From: Symbiodinium natans
Lineage: Eukaryota > Sar > Dinophyceae > Suessiales > Symbiodiniaceae
Reading direction: 5' to 3'
NCBI GenBank assembly: GCA_905221605.1
Contig: CAJNDS010002441.1
Location: forward strand, 362,678-426,677
DNA length: 64,000 bases
In this document: piece by piece, positions 10,299 through 21,200 of the stretch
Position numbering within the stretch: the stretch's first letter is position 1
How the letters are laid out: the number at the start of each line of letters is the position of its first letter
The notes under the pieces: model-generated
Told to the model about the DNA's origin: nothing
What the model saw: only the letters and a program-made list of their open reading frames with translations
Databases searched by the model: none
Position numbers and translations under genes: made by a program

Positions 10299-10380
10299 AA
10301 CCTCCTTTGGGCAAAAAGGACCACCATCGAGTTCTGCGCCTCCTTTGCCAAGACGCAGGATGAGAAGCAAGGGCGCCCAA
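10299..10380 (+). CDS. DHHC gene exon: TTxE motif
   Basis: Acceptor aatccccag, donor ccaa|gttctg, phase 0 to 1. It encodes AKRTTIEFCASFAK; the conserved TTxE motif lies after the fourth membrane helix on the cytosolic side. CCCTAAA repeats lie upstream and TTTAGGG repeats from about 50 bp downstream. Confidence 0.88.
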
Positions 10381-10435
10381 GTTCTGCCTTTTAGGTTTTA
10401 GAGTGTTTAGGGCCTTTCAGGGTTTAATTTAGGGT

Positions 10436-10556
10436 TTAGGGTTTAGGGTTTAGGGTTTAGGGTTTAGGGTTTAGGGTTTAGGGTTTAGGGTTTAGGGTTT
10501 AGGGTCGTTTAGGGTTTAGGGTTTAGGGTTTAGGGTTTAGGGTTTAGGGTTCAGGG
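10436..10556. repeat. TTTAGGG array
   Basis: About 16 units with one interruption (agggtcgtttaggg), just downstream of the TTIE exon. Confidence 0.95.
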
Positions 10557-10667
10557 TTTCGGCCGAGCCTCCATCATCCCCGAGGCTGTAAGGGAAGTAT
10601 ACCCAAGAGTTCGGGTACTCTCGGCACTGTTTCGGGGTGTGAAACAACAGGCCTCCGTAAACCCTGA

Positions 10668-10958
10668 ACCCTAAACCCTAAACCCCAAAGACCCTAAACC
10701 CCAAAGACCCTAAACCCCAAACCCTAAACCCCAAAGACCCTAAACCCCAAAGACCCTAAACCCCAAAGCCTAAACCCCAAAGACCCTAAACCCCAAAAAC
10801 CCTAAACCCTAAAGACCCTAAAGACCCTAAAGACTCTAACGACCCTAAAGACCCTGAAGACCCTAAAGACCGTAAAGACCCTAAAGACCCTTAAAGACCC
10901 TAAAGACCCTAAAGACCCTAAAGACTCTAACGACCCTACAGACCCTAAAGGCCCTAAG
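10668..10958. repeat. variant array of CCCTAAAGA-type 9-mers
   Basis: Starts as CCCTAAACCCCAAAGA compound units and becomes CCCTAAAGA 9-mers. It lies immediately upstream of the NPYD exon, in the intron 3' end. Confidence 0.9.
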
Positions 10959-10966
10959 CCCTCTAG

Positions 10967-11049
10967 CGGCCCCCCCGAGGCCTTACGACAATCCCTACGA
11001 CGTGGGCATCTTCCGCAACGTCAGCGCTGTGCTGGGAGCCTCCCCATTG
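10967..11049 (+). CDS. DHHC gene exon: NPYD motif
   Basis: Acceptor ccctctag, donor attg|gtctgg, phase 1 to 0. It encodes YDNPYDVGIFRNVSAVLG, matching the conserved region that follows TTxE in DHHC enzymes (NPYDxGxxxNxxxVxG). Repeats flank it on both sides: CCCTAAAGA upstream, TTTAGGG downstream. Confidence 0.88.
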
Positions 11050-11264
11050 GTCTGGCACCCCCCGGCATGCTTGGGTCAGGGGGTTTAGGGTTTAGGGTTT
11101 AGGGTTTAGGGTTTAGGGTTTAGGGTTTAGGGTTTAGGGTTTAGGGTTTCGGGTTTCGGGTTTCGGGTTTCGGGTTTAGGGGGTCAGGCTCTACAGGGTT
11201 TCGGTTTGGCAGGTTTTTCGGGCGAGAGGTGGGGGGGGTTAAGGTTGGTGTAAGGATTTGGCAG

Positions 11265-11344
11265 GACTGGCAAACGCTTAGGCCGTACCTTGAGGACCCG
11301 AACGACAAATTTGGGGGAGCGGGGCCCTTTAGGGGCCCCAGGGC
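11265..11344 (+). CDS. DHHC gene exon: C-terminal linker
   Basis: Acceptor atttggcag, donor agggc|gtgtga, phase 0 to 2. It encodes DWQTLRPYLEDPNDKFGG. No family motif, but it lies between the NPYD and GDG exons and both junction phases fit. Confidence 0.6.
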
Positions 11345-11497
11345 GTGTGAGGGTGGAACCCTGAATTCGATTTGGGGTCTGTAAAGGGTTTAGGGTTTAG
11401 GGTTTAGGGTTTAGGGTTTAGGGTTTAGGGTTTAGGGCTACAGGGCCTCCCGAACAGGGTTCACACCTACCACGAAACCTCCGATGCAAGCTGGCAG

Positions 11498-11550
11498 GTG
11501 GGCCCCCGTGGGCGGGCCCATGGGCGACGGCATCAGCTACCCTCGAAAAG
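11498..11550 (+). CDS. DHHC gene exon: GDG motif
   Basis: Acceptor agctggcag, phase 2 to 1, GC donor (aaaag|gcttgt). It encodes WAPVGGPMGDGISYPRK; a W...GDGxSFP-like motif is typical of the C-terminal region of many DHHC enzymes. Confidence 0.7.
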
Positions 11551-11566
11551 GCTTGTGGCGAGAGCC

Positions 11567-11690
11567 CAGAGACTCCAAAACCCCTTAATTAAGGAATATA
11601 CCTTAAATCATATTAGGGTTCCTATTAGAATTTAAGGTATATTCCTTAATTAAGGGGTTTTGGAGTCTCTGGGGGGGGGGGGGGGGATGG
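11567..11690. repeat. near-perfect palindrome, family F, plus G run
   Basis: Arms agagactccaaaaccccttaa and ttaaggggttttggagtctct enclose about 105 bp. Within the arms, aattaaggaatata and tatattccttaatt are perfect inverted repeats. A G run follows directly. A related copy is at 41929-42021. Confidence 0.9.
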
Positions 11691-12342
11691 CAAGGTGCCC
11701 TTAACGTTAACCCACAGAAACCCTAATTACCAGAGTCCGGAGAGTTTTCCCCGCATAAACCCGAAGCCATGAGAGTCCGCGTCGTTTTGGGTTTAGAGTC
11801 GAAGGTTTGGCCCTAAACCCGAAAACCCTGCAGGGCTTCGATTTCTGCCCAGGGTCCAACTATACTCACACTTTCTGCACCTCACCCTAGGGTTGCACTT
11901 ATCTGGCGTATACTTCGGCCCGAGAGCTCCGACGTAAGGCCCGAATATATACGGAAACCTCAGCAAACCCTGATCATGACTGCTGATGGCAGTACTTGAC
12001 TGCTGATGGCAGTACTTGCGCCACGGGTCCTCAGAGGATCTCTCCGAGTGCGCACGCGCGCGCCTTCGTAAGCCCGATTTCCGGAAGCCGTCCTGCATTC
12101 CCAGGCAAAGCGTATATTTTAGCAGGTCGGGTCAGCTTAGGGTCGGGCTCAGGGTTTAGGGTTGAGGGCTGAGAGTCTACAGAGCCCCAGAACCAACCCC
12201 AAGCCCCCCAAAAAGGACCGTCTGCGAGCCTACTTGGAGAAGCGCGGAAAGCCTTAAGCAGGAATCCCCTAAAGGTCCGTTTCCCTATATGATATATACT
12301 TGGGCCCTAAAGCTACTATATCGGAACCTCTTTTAGGCTCAG

Positions 12343-12346
12343 ATAT

Positions 12347-12380
<34 letters not shown>

Positions 12381-12402
12381 GTGTGTATATATATATATAT
12401 TC
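12343..12402. repeat. AT dinucleotide microsatellite
   Basis: Mostly (TA)n with short gtgt interruptions, adjacent to a degenerate family B element. Confidence 0.95.
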
Positions 12403-12649
12403 TTTGTGGTGCTTTACTGTAACTTTAAATCCTTAGCCTTTTGGGGTTTATTGGGTGTCTTAGTAAGGCAGCTAAATGTTTAATTTATAAGCACCCTCCT
12501 AAGTGCAGACAAGAATTACCTAAACCCTAAACCCTAAATCCTAAACCCTAAACCCTAAACCCTAAACCCTAAACCCTAAACCCTAAGGTATACTATGTAG
12601 GGATCCTGATCGGAAAAAAAGCTGCGTGAAAAGGGCTCCAGTCCGTCAG

Positions 12650-12703
12650 CCGCTTCAGGATTGCCCGAGTACTTCATGCTCTCTGATGAGGACGGGAATC
12701 ATG
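12650..12703 (+). CDS. DHHC gene exon: acidic tail
   Basis: Acceptor gtccgtcag, donor catg|gtatag, phase 1 to 1. It encodes LPEYFMLSDEDGN. Its last 26 nt recur at 12771-12796 beyond a TTTAGGG array; the second copy also has a GT donor (aatcc|gtgaag), so either copy may be used. Confidence 0.6.
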
Positions 12704-12770
12704 GTATAGGTATGATAGGGTTTAGGGTTTAGGGTTTAGGGTTTAGGGTTTAGGGTTTAGGGTTTAGGGC

Positions 12771-12796
12771 CATGCTCTCTGATGAGGACGGGAATC
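12771..12796 (+). repeat. direct duplicate of the exon end
   Basis: An exact 26-bp repeat of 12675-12700 (begins catgctctctgatgagg), separated from it by a seven-unit TTTAGGG array. Confidence 0.92.
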
Positions 12797-12819
12797 CGTG
12801 AAGACGATTCAGGGCTTGG

Positions 12820-12924
12820 GTGTTACCCTAATCATCATTATGTACTTGGGCCTCAAAGTCCCTATATAGGAAGTACTTGAAGGCCCAAGTATTCCCCGAT
12901 TTAGGTACATGGACCCTTAGAGTT
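12820..12924. repeat. palindromic element, family B
   Basis: Copy with tgtacttgggcctcaaagtc and the right arm ttaggtacatggaccctta. Confidence 0.85.
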
Positions 12925-12929
12925 ACCTC

Positions 12930-13008
12930 GACCCCCAAAATATGAAAAATAATAGCCCTTTTAAGGGTTTTGTTTTTCTTTTCATACTTTGGGGGGGGGG
13001 GGGGGGGG
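12930..13008. repeat. inverted element, family J, ending in a G run
   Basis: cccccaaaatatgaaaaa pairs with tttttcttttcatactttgggg; aatagcccttttaagggttt lies at the centre, and the arm runs into about 18 G. A second copy is at 46933-47027. Confidence 0.8.
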
Positions 13009-13235
13009 TTAGGGTTTAGGGTTTAGGGTTTAGGGTTTAGGGTTTAGGGTTTAGGGTTCAGGGCTTATTCGGATTTCTCACCTGAAATCCTAACTCTCGG
13101 AGCCTTCGAGCTCCTGAGACCTGACATCCTAAGGTTTGGGATCCAAGAATAACCCTGAACCCTTGAGGGTTTAGGGTTTAGGGTTTATGTTTTCGGGTTT
13201 GGGTGTGGATTGGCATCCTTCCTGTCAGCATTCAG

Positions 13236-13291
13236 CAGCCGACAGGATAGCTCTCTTTGGAAGCAGAATGCATGGCCACGAAGTCCTATGA
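13236..13291 (+). CDS. DHHC gene terminal exon
   Basis: Acceptor cagcattcag with a good pyrimidine tract, phase 1 start, then RIALFGSRMHGHEVL and TGA. The phase agrees with the previous exon. No motif, so the assignment rests on phase and position. Confidence 0.5.
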
Positions 13292-14963
13292 TTCTCCCTA
13301 AGCCCCAAACCCCTAAACCCGAAACCCTAAACCCCAAACCCTCAACCCTAAACCCTAAACCCTATAATTCCTATACCATGAACGACATTCGTGTTTAGGT
13401 TTTAGGGTTTAGGGGTCAGGGTCTAGGGCGATGTCTGCATGGTACGTCCAAGCGCCCTGTATTTCTCCGTTTTTTTCATGGGCCTTTGGGCATAAAGTGA
13501 GCAAAAGGACTTTATGGACGCATGAATTCAATTGATTTGCGTGCAGCATGAAAGGGCCCATAAGTTGTGCAAGTTGTTTTGTGTTTTCATATGCGCACAA
13601 ATAAGTCGTTTTTACGTGCGACATTGAGAGGCCCGACAACAAATATCTGGCGGGGGGGGGGGGTTCTTACAACGGCCTGTTAAGAATAGTTCATACATAT
13701 AACACAATAAACATAAGATTAATCAGACCACTATAACAACATACAAGTGATTTTCAGAACCGTTGTGCGCTTCTTTCAGGTAACCATCAGCCAATCTCAA
13801 GAGAAACAAGTGAAAGACGTTCGCGCGCGATCTGCGAATTCCTCATTGAGGGGGTCTGTGTCTTTTTCCCGGTTCATGTCAGTTGCGATGATTATTATTG
13901 TAAGCAAGGGGCACAACATACTCATACACTCATACAAAAGCTCGCGTTCGTATTCGTATTAATGCGTGCCCTTGCTCTATCATTATTCTATGAGGTTCTT
14001 TATGTGTGCACGCGCACGCATTATTGAGACCCTGCCAAAAAAGGCTATGTATAGGGGTCGTTACATTTGGCATAGTAAACAAATTTGTCGCACGCCAGTA
14101 AAACAATTTCATTGTCCGCGCGGTAGAAAAGCACCATTCAACCTGAAAAACCGAGGCCCACAAAGCCTATATGGTCATTCTTTTTCAAAAACATGGTCCC
14201 TTTTGCGGTCCCTATTCTAAGAGCCCTGGTATTTAAGGTACCCAAAAAAGGGACCCTAATTCTTTGTTTTTTGCTGCACTGTGTGTCTGAGGCCGCGACC
14301 TTTCGACAAGCAACAAGACCCTAATTCAGAGAACTGACCACATGATGCCATGGCAAGTCCTTCGACCCTCAGCCCCAAAGCCTCCAAATCCTCAATGTTG
14401 TTAAGAACGCCAAGCCTACCTTCTCCCCCTGGTTCTGAGTAGGGAATGAGGGAATTAAGGCCCTATATACACCCCTACACAAGGGAGTATAGAGGTACCT
14501 CATCCCCTCATTCCCTACTAAGCTGTAGGTCCGCAGAGGGACAAAAAAAAAGCCTGCACTGCCTAGATAACCCTAAACCCTAAACCCTAAACCCTAAACC
14601 CTAAACCCTAAACCCTAAACCCTAAACCCTAAACCCTAAACCCTAAACCCAAGATTTGTGGTTGTGGGCTCTCACGGTGGACGTGGAAACCCCCTCCACC
14701 CCTCACCATTCCACCCCCAAGCCTTAACCCTGAACCCGCAATTTCAGAACCCTACGCCCTTAACCCTAAGGTCTGCACAGGGTTCAGGGTTTGGGGGCTT
14801 GGTGCTAGAGGGCTTGGGCTCAGGGTCTCGGAACCCTCAACCTCCAACTGAAACCCTGAAAACCCAAGACCCTAAACCCCAAACCCCAAACCCTAAACCC
14901 TAAACCCCAAACCCTAAACCCTAAACTTTCCCTAAACCCTGAATTCCTCAGCCAATTCTGCAG
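13292..14963. other. no gene recognised; AT-rich unique DNA and repeats
   Basis: 13410-14260 is unusually AT-rich unique sequence with scattered short ORFs and no recognisable product. 14440-14523 is a palindrome (gaatgagggaattaagg and ctcattccctact). 14567-14650 is a CCCTAAA array. Confidence 0.6.
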
Positions 14964-15020
14964 GAGGATCCGGAGGCGGCTCACCCAACCGGATTGTCCG
15001 AAGGCGCGGTACCAGCAGTT
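14964..15020 (+). CDS. possible exon, unassigned
   Basis: Follows attctgcag, ends near ggcgcg|gtacca. Two frames are open (EDPEAAHPTGLSEG or RIRRRLTQPDCPKARYQQF). CCCTAAA lies upstream and TTTAGGG downstream, the usual exon setting. Confidence 0.35.
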
Positions 15021-15218
15021 TTAGTGTAGGCTCAAGGTTGACGATATTTAGGGTTTGGGGTTTGGGGTTTAGGGCTTCCGGCCCGGGATTCTGTTTGTGG
15101 GAGGGCCGCCGGGTGTGCTGCGCGATCCCGAATTAACCCTTAACCCTGAATCCTAAACCCTAAACCCTAAACCCTAAACCCTAAATCCTGTAAACCCTGA
15201 GTCTTGAGCTCACCAGAG

Positions 15219-15277
15219 GCAACTCCGATGAGGATGGCTCACTGAGCCCAGGCCCTGTGCAGGGCGAGGCGCACGGC
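15219..15277 (+). CDS. possible exon, unassigned
   Basis: Acceptor caccagag, donor cggc|gttggg. The frame GNSDEDGSLSPGPVQGEAHG has GC-rich third positions. CCCTAAA upstream, TTTAGGG variants downstream. Product unknown. Confidence 0.4.
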
Positions 15278-15299
15278 GTTGGGGCTTTGGGCATCTTGG

Positions 15300-15480
15300 G
15301 TTTAAGGGCTGTAGGGGGTTGAGGGTTTAGGGCATTTAGGGCTTAGGGCTTTAGGGCTCTAGGGGGTTTTAGGGCTCTAGGGGGTTTTAGGGCTTTAGGG
15401 CTTTAGGGCATTTAGGGCTTTGGGGCTTTAGGGCTTTAGGGCTCTAGGGCTCTAGGGGTTTTAGGGTTTAGGGCTTGGGC
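15300..15480. repeat. degenerate GGGCTTTA-type array
   Basis: Tandem gggctttag and gggctctag 9-mers and variants, related to TTTAGGG but with C insertions. Confidence 0.85.
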
Positions 15481-15633
15481 ATTGACGGTTTGAGGTGGGG
15501 ATCTGGGACCTAGGGTGGCCTTGCACCCTGCAAGTCCTAGCCATATATAAATACATCCCCCCCAAAAAAAAACCCTGCATCCCAAATCCCAAGCCCTAAG
15601 CCCCAAGTCCCAAATCTCAAGCCCAAAGCGCCC

Positions 15634-15740
15634 TTAAGGGTCCAGTTTCCTCAATATCATAAATTTGGGCCCATCCGTCACAGCATAGGCAGGACTTGAA
15701 GGCCCAAGTCGTCCCGATCTAGGTACATGGGCGCTTTTGG
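15634..15740. repeat. palindromic element, family B (diverged)
   Basis: The ends ttaagggtcc and taggtacatgggcgc are still recognisable around aaatttgggccc and ggcccaagtc. Confidence 0.7.
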
Positions 15741-16080
15741 ATTCAGGTGTAGGCTCGCAGCAGGTCTTGAGAACGCTTGGGTGTCTTTTCGTTTTGTTTG
15801 TTCAGCACTCTTGTGGGGTCTGAGAGATTTGGTGTTCTAAGTATTACTGTAATTACTGTAACCCTAAACCCGAAGCCCTAACCCCTATAACCCGAGAACC
15901 CTAGAACCCTATAACCTTACACCCGAAAACGGCAAGCTTTTGAGCTGGGAAGTGGGGGGGTCTGCAGTTGGGCGTTTCGGGGCCGGTGTTCTGTTGCCCC
16001 CAAAAAGCCCTATAGGGTTTCGGGTGTAGGGCTTACCCTAGACTCGAAACCCGTGCTGCAGGGTCAAAGGTAGGATTCAG

Positions 16081-16218
16081 AGCACGGTGTCTACGGAGAA
16101 CCCTACACAAACTGCACAGGACTTGGGGTATACACCCTCCACCAGCATCGCAAGCCAATCCGAGCGCCAGGACGGCTTGTGCAGCTTCTTTGAACCGGCC
16201 TCAGCGCAACACCTTTAA
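16081..16218 (+). CDS. possible terminal exon, unassigned
   Basis: After taggattcag an open frame of 45 codons runs to TAA: it includes SIASQSERQDGLCSFFEP and ASAQHL. The Ser/Gln-rich product is not recognised. Confidence 0.4.
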   Translation, partial: STVSTENPTQTAQDLGYTPSTSIASQSERQDGLCSFFEPASAQHL

Positions 16219-17064
16219 ACCCTGAAACCCTGAAATCCTGAAACCCTGAAGCCCTGAAACCCTGAAACCTTTAAACTCTGAAACCCGTCAACCCTGACAC
16301 CCACAGGAGCACTGTGACCTTTTTTTTTGGATTTTGGGTTTAGGGTTCAGGCTGTATCTATATGGGGGCTTACGAAAATTAGGGACCCCTAAACCCCTAA
16401 TATGAACCCCCAAATAGTAGGATGCCCTTATAACAAGGACCCGTAATATCGAAAACCCCCCCCATGCACACCTGCATTCTCGGTAATTGCACTTCCCTCA
16501 TGCTTAGAGGTATATCGGAGTTGCGCTCAGCTCCCGAAGTCCTCTATACCCCAAAGCCCATGCCGGCTTGGGGGTTTAGGGTTTAGGATTTAGGGTTTAG
16601 GGTTTAGGGTTCAGGGTTCAGGGTTTAGGGTTTAGGGCTATCAGGGCTTCAGGGCATGGACCCTCGGTAAGGTTGGGGTAGCTGTAGCATCGCAGGAGGG
16701 GCTTTGGCCGAGCTTAGGTTTGGGGTTCAGAGGTTCAGGAATTACAGGGGCTTTGGGGCTTATAGGGGTTTTGAGTTGAGGGTTCTAAGGCTTACGGGAT
16801 TTAAGGATACAAGGATAGAAGGCATCTGGTAATCAACCTCTCAACCCTATTATTCGAGAGTCCCCCCCGATAGGCAGAACAAACCTGGGGAGCCTAAACC
16901 CCTCAGCCTCACATGAAGCAGGGTTTATATTTCTGTTGTTGGTGAGTGTATATAAGGTCCCTTTTTCATATTGGTGAGTGTGTATACCGGGTGCCCTTTT
17001 GGGGGACCCTACCTCACATCCCACCCCTAAACCGCCTATACCAAAAAATCTCAGGGAGCCCTAG

Positions 17065-17185
17065 CAGCAGGGAACCTGGAGAAAGAGATGGGGAGAATAT
17101 ACTGTGGACTTTGAGGAGAATAACACCGTCTGCCATGCCACTTGAAGCTGCTGGTTCCAACCCCAATAACTGCCAGGCCTTTTGA
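17065..17185 (+). CDS. possible terminal exon, unassigned
   Basis: After gagccctag the frame reads SREPGERDGENILWTLRR and ends ...NPNNCQAF at TGA. Weak coding signal, no homology recognised. Confidence 0.3.
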
Positions 17186-18645
17186 AACCCTACATCTTAG
17201 GGCCTAGGTTTAGGGAAATAGCAACTTAGGGGGATGATGGGTTTGTAGGGGTCTTGAGCGCGCTGGGCTTTTATCTAAGGGAGAAGTTCAGCACAGCACC
17301 TTTATTGCCCACGCACCAACTCTCCGTGACGTACACCTAAACCCTAGAACCCCGAAAACCCTAAGCTAAACCCGACAGTGCCCTGGCATTGAACATTAGG
17401 TTTCCTAAGCCCTAAGCCCCAAACCCTAAACCCTAAACCCTAAACCCTAGGCCCCAAGTACCAAGCCCAGGTTCATGGGGGTTCCAGGCGTTATAGGGGA
17501 TTTTTTGGTGATTGCAGGGATTTATAGGGCTGATAGGGATGACAAGCAGTACCTAAACCCTAAACCCCAAACCCCAAACCCCAAAACCCAAACCCCAAAC
17601 CCCAAACCCCAAACCCCAAAACCCTAAACCCTAAACCCTAAACCCTAAACCTCTAGGGTTTGTAGGATTTAGTTGCCATGGCAGCGCCCCAGACTCCTCT
17701 GGGACCTCAGTCGAGGCCTAGGGCTTAGGGTTTTGGGTGTAGGGCTAAACCCTAAACCCTAAACCCTGAACCCAAAACCCCTAATTGGGTTTAGGGTTTA
17801 GGGTTTCGGGTTTAGGGTTTGCGGCTCAGGGTTCAGCCTACTGACTCTCAGTGGGGAAGGAGGGAAGTAGGTCAGTAGGTGCCCCATTCCCCCTATGTCT
17901 ACACACTTTACGGTGTGCTGTAGGGTAAATAATTCCCTCACTCCCTTCCGAGAGTCGGTACGGTAGCCCGGTGGTACTCTTTTGCCCGTTTTGGGTTCTA
18001 GGTTCGCTTATTACTATAAGGGCAACCAAACCCAGTAGGGTACTCTTGTTATGATCTGGATGCTGGGCAACCAAGAACAGTAGAGATCTTATTCCCCTAT
18101 GATCCCAAGTTGTTGTTGGCGTATTTGGCGAGGGTGGTTAGAGTATTAACAGGGGATGCACAGGGCACCCCTATTTCAGGCAATCCCCCATGTAATACAA
18201 GCAGCCGCAAATGTGAACTACATGGGCCCCCTGCCCGAATCCGCCCCTCAAAGCCACGAACCCACAAAACCCTACAAAGCCCTAAACCCCAAAACCTTAA
18301 CCCCTAAACCCCAAAACCTTAACCCCTAAACCCCAAAACCCTAAACCTTACACCCCAAAAACCCTTGAGCTCTAAACCTCAAAACCCTAAACCCTAAACC
18401 TTCATCCCCAAGTTTCTAGACCCGACCCCATTACCCCGAAGCGATACTCAAGAAGCACCATCCCGGAGTTTTTGGTGTAGGGCTCAGCATTGGGAGGCTA
18501 GGAAGTTCTGGAGACTTGGTTAGCCTTGAAATTTCTCTGAAGCAGAGGGTTGAGGGTTGAGGGTTTAGCGTCTAAGGTTGAATTTAGGGTTTGGGGGGCA
18601 GGGTGTATGGTTTAGGGGATAGGGTTACATGGACTGGTCCCTGAC
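17186..18645. repeat. repeat-rich stretch without recognised gene
   Basis: Several CCCTAAA and CCCCAAA stretches (17410-17450, 17550-17650, 18270-18400) and a palindromic element at about 17850-17965 (tgactctcagtggggaagg and cccttccgagagtcgg) related to the one at 14440-14523. Confidence 0.6.
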
Positions 18646-18713
18646 ATGTGGGGCGCGGCGGTGTTCAAGTTCTGGGCCCTTGTAGTTTCTCTGTTCTTTA
18701 CGGAACCAGGCAG
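18646..18713 (+). CDS. possible first exon with signal peptide or anchor
   Basis: ATG at 18646 opens MWGAAVFKFWALVVSLFF, a hydrophobic N-terminus, and the exon could end at ggcag|gtcttt. It would mark the start of a secreted or membrane protein. No downstream exon could be assigned. Confidence 0.35.
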
Positions 18714-18879
18714 GTCTTTGGATACTTAGCCACCAACCTTATTTACCGGAGGTGAAGTCCGATCCTCCACATACGCATATTCATACAGGTTGGACCCTAA
18801 ACTCTAAAAGGTTTAGGGCCTTAGGGAAACCCGATAACCTTCAACCCCAAAACCTCATGGCCCTGAAACCTACTTGGAG

Positions 18880-18998
18880 TTTCATGGGTAGTTGTAAGTA
18901 GGGTTGGAATTGTGGTATATATACTACTATACTTTTAACCCTAGTTAGAACACTTGTAACTCACTTGTACCTAACTACCCATGAACCTCCAAGTATAC
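18880..18998. repeat. palindromic element, family C
   Basis: Arms ctacttggagtttcatgggt and acccatgaacctccaagta are inverted around an AT-rich centre. Compare 59240-59345 and 62251-62381. Confidence 0.85.
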
Positions 18999-19093
18999 CC
19001 TAAACCCGAAACCCAAAACCCTATGCCCTAAACCCTAAACCCTAAACCCTGAACCCTAAACCTAAACCCTAAACCCTAAACCCTATGCGGCAG

Positions 19094-19155
19094 GCTCTGC
19101 GTTTCGCCATCCGGAGACGGCCCGGCGCTTCCAGCGACTTCAGAAGCTTGTCGAA
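19094..19155 (+). CDS. possible exon, unassigned
   Basis: Acceptor tgcggcag, donor tcgaa|gtttgg. Two frames are open, one reading HPETARRFQRLQKLVEV (helical). CCCTAAA abuts upstream, TTTGGGG repeats abut downstream. Confidence 0.4.
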
Positions 19156-19900
19156 GTTTGGGGTTTGGGGTTTGGTGTTTGGGGTTTGGGGTTTAGGGTT
19201 TAGGGTTTGGGGTTTAGGGTTTAGGGTTAGGGTTTTAGGCAAACAGGGTTGGGATTAGGGTTTGTGGGCTTCATCACGTGCAGGCTAGGTAGGCCCTTGG
19301 GGTGTTTTGTATTTCCTTTCGTTAGGTTTCAGGTGAGTGCTTTACATCGGAGTCCGAAACATCGCATTGACATGGGTCATCAGCGTTGGAACCCTAAGAA
19401 AGAGCCCCGAACTCTAACTCCACAAGCCCTCAGCAACTAAACCCGAATCATAGAACCATAAACCCTAATCGCTTCCCCCCTATTATTAAACGGGTGCCCC
19501 CCCCAATAGACACTCGAAATGTGTTTTTTTAATATTCGGGGGAAGGTTTAATCCATATGCCATCTTTCGGGATAGGGTTTAGATTGGCTTGAAGGTTTCA
19601 GCGGCTCCAAACCCCCCTGTTCGGAATAGGGTTTTAAAGGCAGGGTCGGTTTCGGCAGGATTTTTCGGAAAGTGTTTTTTTATGATCAGGGGGTGTTTAA
19701 TGAAAGGGTAAAGCATTTTAAGCCCTAACCGCACCCTAAGTCCCTAAACCCCTCAGAGGGTTTAGGGTTTAGGGTTTAGGGTTTAAGGTTTAGGGTTTAG
19801 GGTTTAGGGTTGAGGGTTTAGGGTTCCGGGGGGTTAATGGCCCAAGCCCTGAGACCTGCAAACCCATTTAGGGGTTTAGGGGCTTAGGGTTTACTTGCAG

Positions 19901-19930
19901 CTTCTCTGGTCGACGGCGAAGAGCAGTCAG
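19901..19930 (+). CDS. micro-exon with consensus splice sites
   Basis: 30 nt between ttacttgcag and gtaagc, the best-looking splice pair in the window. Frame unknown; one reading is SLVDGEEQS. Confidence 0.5.
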
Positions 19931-20277
19931 GTAAGCACCGTCTCAGAACACGCACTGCTCAGGACGCAGACTTCAGTTGCTGCTTGCTACAGAGCTTAAC
20001 AGAACCTCTTGCACTCTTACCCCCTTACCCCCCCCCCCCCTTTCCCCAGCGCCCAGACCCCTAAGCCCCGTTCCACCCAAAACCCAAATCCCTTAAGCCC
20101 TTAAACCTCCAAAGCACCTAGACCCCTGAATCCCTAGACCTCCCATACACCCCCCCCTTAAACCCTAAAACCTAAACCCCAAAATCCTAAACCCTAAGCC
20201 CTAAACCCTAAACCCTAAACCATAAACCCTAAACCCTAAACCCCCTACCCCCGCCACCCCCCTCCACCCAAGTGCAG

Positions 20278-20347
20278 GTATCGAGCCGCGGGTTGGTCCG
20301 GCCACGGAGGACTGCCTCAAGGGGCCTCAAAGGGCGGGTGGCTCTGG
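20278..20347 (+). CDS. possible exon, unassigned
   Basis: Follows ccaagtgcag. Frames such as EPRVGPATEDCLKGPQ are open. CCCTAAA upstream, TTTGGGG/TTTCGGG repeats downstream. Donor unclear. Confidence 0.3.
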
Positions 20348-21200
20348 AGGGTTTCGGGTTTGGGGGTTTTCGGGTTTGGGGTTTCGAGTTTCGGGTTTGG
20401 GGTTTAGGGCTTAGTATGGCTTGGGGTTGGGGTGTGGGGTTTTGGGGTTTTGGGGTTGGGGGTGTAAGGTTCAGCATCTCAAGTCCAAGCTTTCGCTGGG
20501 CCAGCATTCGTTTTACATTGCGTGTAGCGGAAAAATGCCCACCCACTCAGAGAATCCCATAGCATTACGACCATATAAAGCTTCACATTTTTCTTTACAT
20601 GCGACAAGACGCAAAGCATGAACAACAAATTACCCTAGGACCCTAAACCCTAGGCCCTGAGCCCTCACCCCTTGGCCAGAACACAAAACCCTTGCGCCCT
20701 GCACCCCATACTCTAGGCCCTGAACCCGAAATCCTATTTGGTGAACCCTAAACCCTCCACCCTGGGCCCAGAATTCTAAACCTCGGCCCACTGTTTTGGG
20801 CGATTGTTCGGAATTTGAACAGGGTTGGTGCCCACAATTCGCAATTTGAGCAGGATTTGTGCCGGCTGGTCGGAACTTAAACAAGGTGGGTGCCCATTGT
20901 TCGGAATGTAAACAGGGCGAGGCCTGACAGCTCCTAATTTAAACAGGGTTGGCGCCGGTTGTTCGGAACTTGAGCATGTTGGCTGTTGGTATGTTGCTTT
21001 CTTTCATTCCAGCCCACTTGCGCAAGGGCAGCAAGCTTGGTGCCCTATGGTTCCACCCTTGAGCAGCATTCGCTCCTCATCATGCGTTTTATAATATATA
21101 TATATACTTTATACATATATATATACATTGTACATATATAGACATATGATACACACATGATATACAGACACGCATGTCTGTGATGGTTTCGCCTACGCAG

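Larger units (their letters stand above)
2009..13291 (+). other. DHHC-type protein S-acyltransferase gene, 3' part (10 exons)
   Basis: Multi-exon gene for a membrane enzyme that transfers palmitate from acyl-CoA to cysteines of target proteins. Ten exons (2009-2068, 3152-3232, 5951-5983, 8075-8137, 10299-10380, 10967-11049, 11265-11344, 11498-11550, 12650-12703, 13236-13291) sum to 645 nt and stay in frame across all nine junctions to a TGA. Order of features: CRD, DHHC, hydrophobic stretches, TTIE, NPYD, GDG motif, acidic tail, which is the family order. All acceptors are AG; donors are GT except three GC (after 2068, 8137, 11550). I picked the sites to keep phase, so individual borders are inferred. 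The N-terminal exons, with TM1 and TM2, were not recognised. Confidence 0.82.
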
